From Littorina saxatilis (lineage: Eukaryota; Mollusca; Gastropoda; Littorinimorpha; Littorinidae): 64,000 nt of DNA. Below the pieces are notes generated by a model. It saw nothing but the letters and a program-made list of their open reading frames with translations, had not been told where the DNA came from and made no database searches. Shown piece after piece: positions 12,548 to 57,707 of the stretch. The stretch is from contig NC_090261.1 of NCBI RefSeq assembly GCF_037325665.1, positions 659,501 through 723,500 on the forward strand, read 5' to 3'. The position numbers and the translations under genes are program-made. Position 1 is the first letter of the stretch; every line of letters begins with the position of its first letter.

Positions 12548-13253
12548 TCTCACACTTTGTCTTCATCACCTTCTGTAAGTTGACCTCCATTGTAACATCA
12601 CTCTCACAGTTTGTCTTCATCACCTTCTGTAAGTTGACCTCCATTGTAACATCACTCTCACACTTTGTCTTCATCACCTTCTGTAAGTTGACCTACATTG
12701 TAACATCACTCTCACACTTTGTCTTCATCACCTTCTGTAAGTTGACCTACATTGTAACATCACTCTCACACTTTGTCTTCATCACCTTCTGTAAGTTGAC
12801 CTACATTGTAACATCACTCTCACACTTTGTCTTCATCACCTTCTGTAAGTTGACCTCCATTGTAACATCACTCTCACACTTTGTCTTCATCACCTTCTGT
12901 AAGTTGACCTACATTGTAACATCACTCTCACACTTTGTCTTCATCACCTTCTGTAAGTTGACCTCCATTGTAACATCACTCTCACACTTTGTCTTCATCA
13001 CCTTCTGTAAGTTGACCTACATTGTAACATCACTCTCACACTTTGTCTTCATCACCTTCTGTAAGTTGACCTCCATTGTAACATCACTCTCACACTTTGT
13101 CTTCATCACCTTCTGTAAGTTGACCTACATTGTAACATCACTCTCACACTTTGTCTTCATCACCTTCTGTAAGTTGACCTCCATTGTAACATCACTCTCA
13201 CACTTTGTCTTCATCACCTTCTGTAAGTTGACCTCCATTGTAACATCACTCTC
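12548..13253. repeat. 54-bp minisatellite, 13 units
   Basis: The unit is CTCTCACACTTTGTCTTCAT plus 34 bases including CTGTAAGTTGACCTC. Units differ mainly at one position (CTCC or CTAC), which alternates strictly through the middle of the array, giving a 108-bp higher-order period. Confidence 0.94.
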
Positions 13254-13338
13254 ATGGAATACATACATCACATGTCTCCAGGTCTTGAAAGAAAGGAAGT
13301 AGTGTGGTTTCAGCATTAGTTGTGAGGTATTCCCACTC

Positions 13339-13592
13339 GCACTGGACTGACCAATCCTATGACTATGTCCTCCTATGACTATGTCCTCTGGACTGACCAA
13401 TCCTATCGCTATGTCCACTGGACTGACCAATCCCATGACTATGTCCACTGCACTGACCAATCCTATGACTATGTCTCCTGGACTGACCAATGATATGACT
13501 ATGTCCACTGGACTGACCAATCCTATCGCTATGTCCTCTGGACTGACCAATCCTATCGCTATGTCCTCTGGACTGACCAATCCTATGACTTT
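13339..13592. repeat. 30-bp minisatellite in the 3' flank of TMEM62
   Basis: About eight units of GGACTGACCAATCCTATGAC plus TATGTCCACT. It begins about 125 bp past the TMEM62 stop codon and so probably lies in the 3' UTR. Confidence 0.85.
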
Positions 13593-13717
13593 TGTCAGCC
13601 ACAGCGCCTGATCATCCATCACGTGTTCTCTGTGACCCAACACGGCTGTTTCACCAGTCCTACATATAGCCACAGTGTTGACCCAGCACAAGTGTTTGAT
13701 CAGTGGTGGGTGTTTGA

Positions 13718-48799
<35,082 letters not shown>

Positions 48800-48917
48800 C
48801 AGTCATCGCCTTATCTTAATCATGCTCAATTTTTAGAAAATTGTTGACGTCTGCTTCAGAAAGGGACGTTATTCGCTTCCGGTACTGAGAGTAGTTGCCC
48901 TTGTATATTTAGCCAAG
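48800..48917. promoter_or_regulatory. Candidate bidirectional promoter between TMEM62 and FAM177A1
   Basis: Only 118 bp separate the two start codons, which point away from each other. The gap contains CTTCCGG (48876-48882), an ETS/GABP-type site common in bidirectional promoters, and TGACGT (48845-48850), a CRE half-like site. No TATA box is obvious for either gene. Both 5' UTRs must be very short or overlap. Confidence 0.7.
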
Positions 48918-48956
48918 ATGTCGGTCGTCGAAGCAGACATTCCCAGAGTTGATCAA
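48918..48956 (+). CDS. FAM177A1: FAM177A1 coding exon 1
   Basis: Thirteen codons, MSVVEADIPRVDQ, ending in phase 0 at donor GTAAAA. The sequence is not conserved enough to recognise alone; position, phase and Kozak context support it. Confidence 0.75.
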
Positions 48957-49921
48957 GTAAAACCAACACGTTATTTTATTATTATGTCTATTGAATACAT
49001 TTCTTAAGACACAAAAATATAACTTTGTCTTTCCCCTTTATTTCTGAACAATTTTCTTAGAGCGATCTCACATGAATGTCTTGGTTCACCCAGTGCAATT
49101 CATGATGATTTCCTACTTTTCTTGTGTTATCATTCTGTTTACAAAGTAGTAAGTATAAGGTTTAAGCCACTCGATCGTAGAAGACGTTAACCTAGCCTAA
49201 GCCACATGTGGCATTGCGCAATACAAGGACATAGTCGGTCTGGGATCTGGATTTGATGAGTTGCAGGGGCCAATTTTGGCCATCGTCGCAAACGTGGGAG
49301 TGCCCAGCGCTCCCTATCAATAAAAACCTAACTATCTACTTTAATTTTTAAAAACATCGGTCGGTCGGCGGTGCGTCCCGCTAGCGCTACGTGTCATTTG
49401 TGCTACGTATCGTTTGCGGTATTTTCTGTAGTGCTATCGACACAAATTGCCGAAAACAGTAGTGCTATCGGCACGTAATAATATAGTGCTATTGCCACAA
49501 TTCACACATGCCATTATCACTACGTCTCAATAGAACTACGTGTCGATATCACTATTTTTGAAAAACCAATGTACTGTAGCGCAACGAGTCGATAACGCCA
49601 CGTGTCGATAGCACTATACTACATGTTCAAACGGCAGACATTTCCCTTTGTGTGTGCATGTGAGTGTGTATATATATAGACCTTTTCGGTATCTGAGCAG
49701 CTCTCGCGAGACACGTTCTTTGTTATGCTTTGAACATCGCTAGAACTTCGAACCTCGGCTTTCGCAGCTCGCGCGAGATCGCTGTACCACATGCTTTGCT
49801 ATGCTCTGAAGTTTGCGAGAGCTTACGAGAACTTGGAATACCGAAAGGGTCTATTGTCTGCATGGCTGTCTGACGGATCTGTCTGTCTCTGTCTCTCTCT
49901 CTCTGTGTCTCTGTCTCTCAC

Positions 49922-49990
<69 letters not shown>

Positions 49991-51563
49991 ATATTAAAAA
50001 TCAAGTATTGGAAGAAGTGTCTCACCATAAAGTCCTTGGTGTAAAGATTGATAATAATTTATCATGGCATGATCACATTAATTACATCTGTAAGATTTCT
50101 TCCCAAAAAATATATCAGTTATCAAAAATAAAACACTTCTTGAATTTCCACTCGCGAAAGATTTTTTTTTACAATCACATCTTGTCAAATATTGATTATG
50201 CATCCACTCTATGGGATTGTGCAAGTGCTAATGTTTTGAAACCTTTAGCCAGTCTTCACAGAAGAGCAGTTATTATAAAAATTTGCAAGTATTACCATTT
50301 CAAAAAAGATTAATGTATAATAAAGGTGTTTGTTTTGGGGTGGAGTTGAAGAAAAGGGCAGTGAAGCTAAGGCCAAACAAAAACATATGTTGGTTTAGGG
50401 TAACTTGACCAAAAAAGGTAGGTCGTTTTTGGCTCACGCAAGTGTAGCCTATGCGATCGTAACTTTGTCTGTCTGTGCGTGCGTATGTGCGTGCGTGTGT
50501 ATGTCTGTGGTAGAAACTTTAACATTTCGTCATTTGAGTATTTATTTCATGGTTGTTGTTGGTGTGTGTGTTGGTGTAAGTTGTGAGTGACTGTATTCAG
50601 GTTGGTGTAAGTTGTGATTGACTGTATTCAGGTTGCTGTAAGTTGTGAGTGACTGTATTCAGGTTGGTGTAAGTTGTGAGTGACTGTATTCAGGTTGGTG
50701 TAAGTTGTGATTGACTGTATTCAGGTTGGTGTAAGTAGGCTACATGCAGACAGACAGATCTAGATCTAGTGTCTCGCTTTCTTGCACAGTGTCACCTATG
50801 CTTACTGTGTGTGTATGTGTGTATGTGTGACGGAGTGATTGAGTTTGTGTTACTGTTTGTCGATTTCTTACGTGAGCCTTGAAGGCTTCGCCTCTTGTTT
50901 GTTATTGTTTTTGTTGTTTTTTTGTTGTTGATTTGGTTGATTTTAAAGGAGGTTACTTCCCTTAGTCTCGGTAAGGTTCGCAACATGTGCCAACATTTTA
51001 TTTTTTTTGAGAAATGAAAATAACCGTTTTAGGGTCGGCGGGCAAAAAATAGGGTCGGTCGGGTTACCCTAAACCAACATATATTTTTGTTTGGCCTAAA
51101 CTGATGCAGCGTAAATTTGGAAACATACAGCTAATCACATATTATAGGTATGACCACCAACCAATCTAGATACAAACGCATGATAACTAGGAAGGCGCTA
51201 ATTCAGAGGAGGAAATATTTCCTGTAATACCCAGTTGCTAGTATCATATAGTAGCTAAAATATGATGCTTGGAAAAGACACAGATTCGAGATCGTTAACA
51301 CAACACTGCCGTTGTTTTACGGTTACACATCAAAAGCAAAAAGCTAGGAACAAGTAGGTGGCAATGAAAAGTTATACTTTGATGCAGCACATATCACATG
51401 ATATAGACCTTATCATTACTCTTCTTTTCTCCATCCATCCCATCCGCCCTGGCTAAAAATCTTCAAAAAATCTTACGACTATACTCATCCGTCCGGGGAT
51501 ATCATTCCCAGGAACTCTCATGTAAAATTTCATAAAGATCGGTCCAGTAGTTTAGTCTGAATC

Positions 51564-51639
<76 letters not shown>

Positions 51640-51745
51640 ACGACCCTCTTCTCGATTCCCCCTCTATGTTAAGATATTTAGTCAAAACTTGACTAAATGT
51701 AAAAACATACTTACAAACTAATATAACATAACATAACAGAGAGAG

Positions 51746-51786
<41 letters not shown>

Positions 51787-51884
51787 TCAGAACTCAGAAT
51801 GGTTTATTATATTAAGGCCAGAGAGAGAGAGAGAGAGGGGGGCAGAGAGAGACAGAGTGAGTGAGCGAGTGAGCAAGAGAGAGA

Positions 51885-51929
<45 letters not shown>

Positions 51930-53813
51930 AAACAGACACGCACACACATACACAGACATACATATACACACACAAACCAGAAGGAGTGAGAGTGAGAGAA
52001 AAAATGAGAACGAGAAAGTCGTCAGTAAGTAGTGGTATTGACACGTAGCGATAATGACACGTAGCGCTAAAAGATGTAGTGCTGTCGACATGTAGTGATA
52101 AAGAACGAATGATAGCGACTCATAGACAAATTATTTGTAGCACTAATCAACGTAGCGATAGCGGCACGTAGCACAAATGACACGTAGGACAAATGACACG
52201 TAGCACAAATGACACGTAGCGCTAGCGATACGCATTCGTCGGTCGGTAAGGTCAGCGCGGAGTCTTGCGAAGTCGGCTTGCATTCAAATACTTTTCACAA
52301 ATATGTCCATGATGTATTCAAACATTATCATCATCCTCTTTAGTCTTTATATCATTTATTGATCCCGTGGGCAGCCAAACCATTTAATTCTAACGTTATT
52401 TTGTTTGGTATGTGTCATCCACATCTTTGGGGAGTGATATTGATTTTACACTTGTAATGCATTAACTGGATCAAGATGCATAGAATATTCATTCAGTATG
52501 TAAGTTTATTGTAACATCACTTCTGGGATCTCTACCTTCAGTGAATGAGCTAGTCTGCTGATTGTGACAGAGATTTTGAGAAGACAAACCTGCTGATTGT
52601 GACAGAGACAAACCTGCGGCACATGATATTGATGTTGGTTAAAACAGAAACATTTCTAACTCTAGGAATCACAAGCATTTTGGTTGTAGGACATTGATTT
52701 GATGAGCAGTAGCCCTGCTGACACTACATGGAACGTGGTAGTGGTAGCTACACAATGTGTGTCTGTGTGATGACTGCAGGCCCCAGCAGCTCCCGCATCC
52801 TATGGAGGAACAGCCTCTGGGGTCGCGCCCTTCACCTCTGTTGCCCTGGGAGACGGAGACGGCAAGAAGAAAGGCAAAGTTCCGCGCCGCATCCTGCACT
52901 TCAGTGATGGGATCCTGGAGGAATACTCCACTGATGAGGAGGAAGAAGAGAAGCCTGAACCCCTGCCCCTTGTCGACCCTGTGAGTTGTGGGTCTTGATG
53001 TGTGTGTGTGGGGGGGGGGGGGGGGGGGAATAAGAATAAGAATAAGAATACTTTATTATCTCATAGAGAAATTCGGGGGTGGTACATAACAATAATACAA
53101 ACAAGACATTGATTTTACATAAAACATATAGCACTATATAACATGAACATCTTTAAAGCACTGCGCTTACATATTCTTGCACACCTACGCGTATAACGAA
53201 CTATGGCTAAACATCATTGCAAAATATCATAACATACAATATATCGCAGGACATATACGGTTGTACATAAAACCAATACATACATGTACATTACTACTGA
53301 TTGCACTGGCAGAAGAGGGGCTGAGTCGGGTATGTGGATGTGTTTACATGTTGCTAAGGGTGATGGATTTGGGGATGAAGCTGTTTTGCAGCCTGAGTGT
53401 CCTAGCTTTGTGCGTGCGAAGTCTACGGCCAGAGGGAAGGAGTTCATAGAGGTGTATGCTTTCTGACGTCAATACATGTGTTGTTTGACTTTATTTACCC
53501 ATCATGTGTTTGTGGGGGTAGGTATACATCGATCAATATTTACTACATTTACTAAAGTTAGTGTTGTTGTTTTACTCTTATTTTTTTTGGTTCTTGTTGT
53601 TTTCTCTCTGTCCAGAAAACTTTGAAGTGGATGCCTTGGATGTGGTTTTACATGTCAACAGCTGCCTACAAATCATGGAAAGGTAACAACTAACACAGTC
53701 AGTTTATGCTGCATCAAGTGTCTTTCATCTTCATTGCCTTTGATGAAGTTCATTTAAAGGACATAACAGAGAGAGATGGACCTTTTATTCATAAGGGTTT
53801 TTAAACAAAATTG

Positions 53814-53870
<57 letters not shown>

Positions 53871-56800
53871 CTTGTTTAAATCAAGGCTGTCAAAGACTAT
53901 TCCCTGATACCAGCACAATGTTTATAATATATATATATATATATATATATGAGTTGTTCTTCAGTACTGGTGACAGAAAGGGGGAAAAGTGGTCAAAATT
54001 CAAATCTCTAGTTTTGTTTTTGAAATATTGCTTTTCATAAAGCAGAAATACTGTAGTATCTGTTGTACATAAGAAAAAATCACTGGTTCACATGGTTCCT
54101 ACATAATCTAACTTTTAAAGCTGGTTCCTGTGTGTATGTTTGTATGATGACGATAGGACCCGAAACGGCTGCACGGACTGAGACAGGAATTGCAGAGAAT
54201 GTTCTTTGCCACTCGAGTCGTGTCATAGGTACTTTTGGAATAGCAAATTTGAAAGGATTCTTCAAAAAACGCTGGAAAACATTATATACCCTGTGAGCTA
54301 TCGAGGATCCTCCCCGTCTGGGCTGTCGAAACATGGTCTTGTTAAAAGACGTTTTCAAATGCGGTTAACGGGGAGATACACTCGAAGCACATTTAGCGAA
54401 GTTATGTTGCCAAATCATCAAAGATCAACATTTCACTACACGGATCGATGCACACAGTCGAAATAGATGTGACTTTCACACAACCGAAGACTATTTACCA
54501 GCAGGCTAGCAGACGACAAGATCTAAATATTTATATCAGTGAGAGCAATCCGTTGAAGAACAGTTACTCCGCTTATTCGTCTTCAGTTAAGCTTATTTCC
54601 CCTGCCATAAGTTTCCTTGCAGATCTGCAGTCCGGTAGTGAAATGAACTTGTGTCATCGGAAGATTCTTCTCAGTCAATGATCAAAGCACAGTAAGTTCT
54701 ATGCTGACAAAAGTCACTTTCGGACAACACGACGATTGACTTAATGTATGAGCCCAAAGGTAACAATATCGACAAGAATGTACGCATTTGACATTAAATG
54801 AAACATTCATAGACAGTTTCCAACTCACCAGATCTGCCAAAGAGCCGTCATTCGTGAAAAAAACCGATGATTTTAATCAGACAGGTATCGGAAACAAGTC
54901 TTGGTCACCTGCGTTATTCCTTCCGAGGCGACGTGACCGCGCCACATTTGTTTGTTTATGGCTGTTTACTTTGAATCGAAGGCGAGGGTAACCTGCGTTA
55001 TTTGTGGGACGGCGTGAACAAATTTGATTGCAATATTTTATACAGAAAGTAAATTTCAATGATTCTGGCTCAGACTTGTAGATCTGTTATGCAGTGTTTT
55101 GGTAGTGTATCTGCTTTTCTGCTATGAAGCTCATTTGGAGTGATACGCTGATCGAAGTGGGGTACCCTATGTGGGACATCAGCCGTATGCAGATTACGCC
55201 TCAGAACACTCTCGCATTTCACAAAGACAGCAATAATTTGCAACATTTCAAGAACTGCATCAGTTTTATTAGATACTATTTCAACTAAAACAGCACAAAC
55301 ACGACTATTATCAACAACACAGAACGGGAGGTAAGTCTTCAAAGACGCACCAAGTGTGCGTTCCCATTTTTGGACGCCATTTTTGGTAGCATTTTCACAG
55401 TAAATCTTAATATTTCCATATCTATTGAATGATTTTGGTATTTTCTTTGATTGTGCCGATTCTCCTATCTCTCTGGCATGTACTGGGTGCTTTGTGACCA
55501 GTTTCTCCCCTAGACTGTATTGAAAAAATGCGTCCGTGTGAGCTGACCCCCACTTGTGACCAGTAGCAAAGAACAACTCATATATATAGCCTCTGCTGAC
55601 TTTCAATTGTTTCTTTCGCAATTTCTGATGTTTTAGATATAGATATACAGGGGTGTTGCTAGACATTTTCATGTTGGGACATTTGGCCGAAAATGTCAGA
55701 AAGCTTTAGTACATCTTGGAAAATTTTCGGCCATTATTTTGGCTCATACAAAGTCACCACAGCATTGAAGCACAATTAGACTCAAGAGGGGAAAACTAAT
55801 ACATACAATCATTGTCTTAGGAACACAGATTACAGGGGCGGAGCAGTTAAGCCAGAGGAGGGGGGGGGGGGGTACAACCTGGGGTCCAGGGTCCCGTTGG
55901 GGGGTCTGGGGGGCAAAGCCCCCTTGAAGTTGAAGCTGAAGAATTTTAGTTATTTTATAAACAATTTGTGGCTTATCCTTGATTTTAAACATGATCAACT
56001 GGTGTCAGCAGCCACTCATTATTTCTTTTAACGTTAGTATTAAGTAATGGCAATTTATCTTCACTGATATCTGCTCCCGACATCATATAGTATGGTTAGA
56101 AAGAAGACAGACATGTCGTATACTGTGACAATTAAACAATTAACTCTTCCCCCGGCTTTACAGACAGAATTTTTTTTTAAATTCACAGACAGTATTTTTT
56201 TTTGGGGGGGGGGGGGGGGTGTCCCCCTAATCCGCCCCTGGATTATATGTTGCTTACTGCAACTGAAACAATCAGCTTTGCTGATTTAACTACATCAGAC
56301 ACCAGTTCTCTGAAACTTTTTCAAACCTTTAACTTTAATTTCTTGAAAGTAAAACTCTTCCAATCTTGTGCTAATCTTGACAAGCCTTGGGAAACATGAC
56401 TGGTAAAACACCAATAAAAACCGTGTAGGGTGAGCCATTTTGCTTGGAAACCACGATTTGGAGGACACTTTTCATTCTCTGGCTCAGCAGATTTCGATTC
56501 GCGGTGACTATCGTCTGCTTCGATCGACTCGACAACACTACTACCACTCACACTGACACTGTCCACATTCGCGGTGTTCCTGTTATTTTGTCCGGAATCA
56601 CTTACCTTGGCGAATGGTAGCAAACCTTGGCCAATTTAGTTTTTTTCTTTTTTGGTTGCGACATGATGTTCAAATCCAAATCGAAAGCACTGACTGACTG
56701 ACTTATAAACTATCGCGAACCGGCAAACGCAAACACTGAGAGTGTGGTTTCCCTTGTCCCTTGTCCAAGGGAATTAAACCACTCCGGCATCTATTTTTTT

Positions 56801-57181
56801 TGGCAATGGCTTCCGTTCAAAACATTGATGTTTCGTTTTTGGTATTCGCGAAGAAAATACACGTCAGTCAGTTGACTAAGTACATCGGCAGCAGTTTTAG
56901 CAATCAAAGCCTGACCATTACAAAAAACTGGACAAACTTTGGCCAATTTAGGCAAATACTCTTCGGACATTTGGCCGATAGGGACATGAAAGTTTCGGCC
57001 ATAGTAAAAAAAATCGGCGATTGGCCAAAGGGCCGACCCAAACGACACCCCTGGATATATATATTCATTGTGTTGTTTTGCAGCGGCTGATTTTTGTGGA
57101 GAGAAGCTGGCCTGGTTCTTTGGCATCACAGCCCCCAAATACCAAAGTGCCATTGACGAATACTACAGGAGGAAGGAAGAG
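48918..57181 (+). CDS. FAM177A1: FAM177A1-like gene, four coding exons, 3' end missing
   Basis: Coding exons 48918-48956, 52780-52980, 53616-53682 and 57084-57181 join in phase to 135 residues. The diagnostic stretches are KVPRRILHFSDGILEEYSTD followed by an acidic run, WMPWMWFYM, and DFCGEKLAWFFGITAPKYQ followed by SAIDEYYRRKEE. Each matches the FAM177 family, whose human member FAM177A1 has roughly 210 residues. The usual glutamate-rich C-terminal tail is not found before the window ends, so at least one exon lies beyond or is unrecognised. The start was chosen because ATG at 48918 has a good context (CCAAGATGT) and opens a 13-codon exon with a clean donor. The family is poorly understood biochemically; no catalytic motif is visible. 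Confidence 0.94.
48957..49355. other. FAM177A1 intron 1, unique part
   Basis: No repeat or gene visible. Confidence 0.5.
49679..49853. mobile_element. 175-bp MITE
   Basis: Inverted ends AGACCTTTTCGGTAT and ATACCGAAAGGGTCT, with internal CTCGCGAG-type inverted motifs. Confidence 0.72.
49990..50312 (+). mobile_element. LINE reverse transcriptase fragment
   Basis: The frame encodes VLGVKIDNNLSWHDHINYI and later FYNHILSNIDYASTLWD and SLHRRAVIIK, the C-terminal part of a Jockey-superfamily reverse transcriptase. It follows a (CT)n tract (49871-49987). Truncated at both ends. Confidence 0.78.
50366..51100. mobile_element. 735-bp MITE with AGGCCAAACAAAAAYATATG ends
   Basis: The inverted ends agree over about 40 bp, running into GTTGGTTTAGGGTAAC on each side. 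It carries the 31-bp minisatellite at 50568-50740. Confidence 0.82.
50568..50740. repeat. 31-bp minisatellite, inverse copy, about six units
   Basis: GTTGGTGTAAGTTGTGATTG plus ACTGTATTCAG is the exact reverse complement of the unit beside TMEM62 exon 6. Confidence 0.92.
51490..51700 (+). mobile_element. 850-bp dispersed repeat, copy 9, 3' fragment
   Basis: Only the last 210 bp are present, with an expanded (AC)n tract (51569-51638) and the terminal hairpin. Confidence 0.85.
51701..52029. repeat. GA and CA microsatellites
   Basis: (GA)n at 51739-51783 and 51820-51836, and (AC)n at 51885-51927. No gene is seen. Confidence 0.8.
52250..52779. other. FAM177A1 intron 1, right part
   Basis: Contains a short CTGCTGATTGTGACAGAGA duplication near 52555-52610; otherwise unique. 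Confidence 0.5.
52780..52980 (+). CDS. FAM177A1: FAM177A1 coding exon 2
   Basis: Begins APAAPASYGGTASG after TGACTGCAG and carries KKKGKVPRRILHF and EEYSTDEEEEEK, the family signature. It ends PLVDP at donor GTGAGT. Confidence 0.96.
53030..53466 (-). mobile_element. LINE 3' fragment in FAM177A1 intron 2
   Basis: Read on the minus strand it encodes the typical LINE end SLPSGRRLRTHKARTLRLQN then SFIPKSITLSN, followed by a UTR ending GAGATAATAAAGTATTC and a (TTATTC)n tail. A G run (53010-53028) lies beside it. Confidence 0.72.
53616..53682 (+). CDS. FAM177A1: FAM177A1 coding exon 3
   Basis: Encodes KTLKWMPWMWFYMSTAAYK, equivalent to the TKLTWGPYLWFYM of vertebrates. Acceptor is TGTCCAG and donor is GTAACA. 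Confidence 0.95.
53940..55595. mobile_element. 1.65-kb inverted-repeat transposon in FAM177A1 intron 3
   Basis: TATATATATGAGTTGTTCTT occurs at 53937 and, nearly exact (GGCTATATATATGAGTTGTT on the inverse), at 55575-55595; similarity continues into TACTGGTNACA. A minus-strand frame of 200 codons (55672-55070) crosses the right end; I do not recognise it. GT and AT microsatellites (53816-53952) precede the element. Confidence 0.68.
55645..57057 (-). mobile_element. hAT-like DNA transposon with CAGGGGTGT ends
   Basis: Inverted ends CAGGGGTGT and ACACCCCTG with GACATTTGGCCGA repeats next to both, flanked by GATATA. On the minus strand a short exon at 56664 encodes MSQPKKKKTKLAKVCYHSP before a GTAAGT donor, and a later frame has NRGFQAKWL, reminiscent of hAT-type zinc-finger starts. 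The catalytic region is absent. Confidence 0.68.
55833..56242. mobile_element. Nested 410-bp element with ACAGGGGCGGA ends
   Basis: Ends ACAGGGGCGGAGC and TCCGCCCCTG with long G runs inside each. The same terminal string starts the insertion at 43316 in TMEM62. Confidence 0.62.
57084..57181 (+). CDS. FAM177A1: FAM177A1 coding exon 4
   Basis: Encodes ADFCGEKLAWFFGITAPKYQ and AIDEYYRRKEE. The donor GTCTGT is weak; the frame stays open past it to a stop at 57301, but those residues do not resemble the family, so an intron is more likely. Confidence 0.92.
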
Positions 57182-57374
57182 GTCTGTCAGCCAAGTTTTG
57201 CTTGTCTTCTTCACTTCTCTTCTTCCACTTCCTTTGTCCTGCAAACCCTAGAGACAACTTACTTACTTTACTTACTGCCCGTTATGCTGCTTGGCATGTA
57301 GGGTAGCAACAAAGGACTGTAGACAACTGTCTGTTTGTTAAACATCTAAGCTGGATTGCAGACTGGGACTTCTT
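57182..57374. other. FAM177A1 intron after exon 4
   Basis: Short ACTTACTTTACTTACT repeat; no further FAM177 exon seen. Confidence 0.5.
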
Positions 57375-57394
57375 TTTACATTTAGTCAAGTTTT

Positions 57395-57665
57395 AATAAT
57401 AATAATAATAATAATAATGGTGATTTCTATAGCGCTTTCGAACACACAAAGCGCTTTACAAAAGCAATAACAACATCATTACCAGAATGACGCAATTGAC
57501 GGAATAGAACACAATCATAAACACTTTACAACAAAAACCAAAAACAAAACATAAATGTTACAAAAATCCAGAGGCTCTTACAGGAACGAACTCCCAGTAT
57601 ACACAACAATTATAATGCACACACGACACACACACACACACACACACACCCACACATGTCCACAC

Positions 57666-57707
<42 letters not shown>

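Larger units (their letters stand above)
49356..52249. mobile_element. 2.9-kb DNA transposon with short subterminal repeats
   Basis: Ends are CGGTCGGTCGGCGG on the left and the inverse of ACCGACCGACGAATGCG on the right, followed on both sides by GCTAGCGCTACGTGTCATTT. Many variants of ACGTGTCGATAGCACTA and ACGTAGCACAAATGAC fill the 200-280 bp next to each end, in opposite orientation. The centre carries other insertions and no transposase I can recognise. Confidence 0.72.

Noticed and set aside
12544-13302. 252-codon plus-strand frame with 18-residue repeats
   Set aside because: Product of the 54-bp array; no recognisable domain and no support beyond the repeat.
55070-55672. 200-codon frame as a host gene
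   Set aside because: It crosses the inverted end of a transposon and shows no known domain; kept only as part of that element.
57182-57301. Read-through extension of FAM177A1 exon 4
   Set aside because: The residues after RRKEE do not resemble the family's acidic tail; an intron with a weak GTCTGT donor is more likely.
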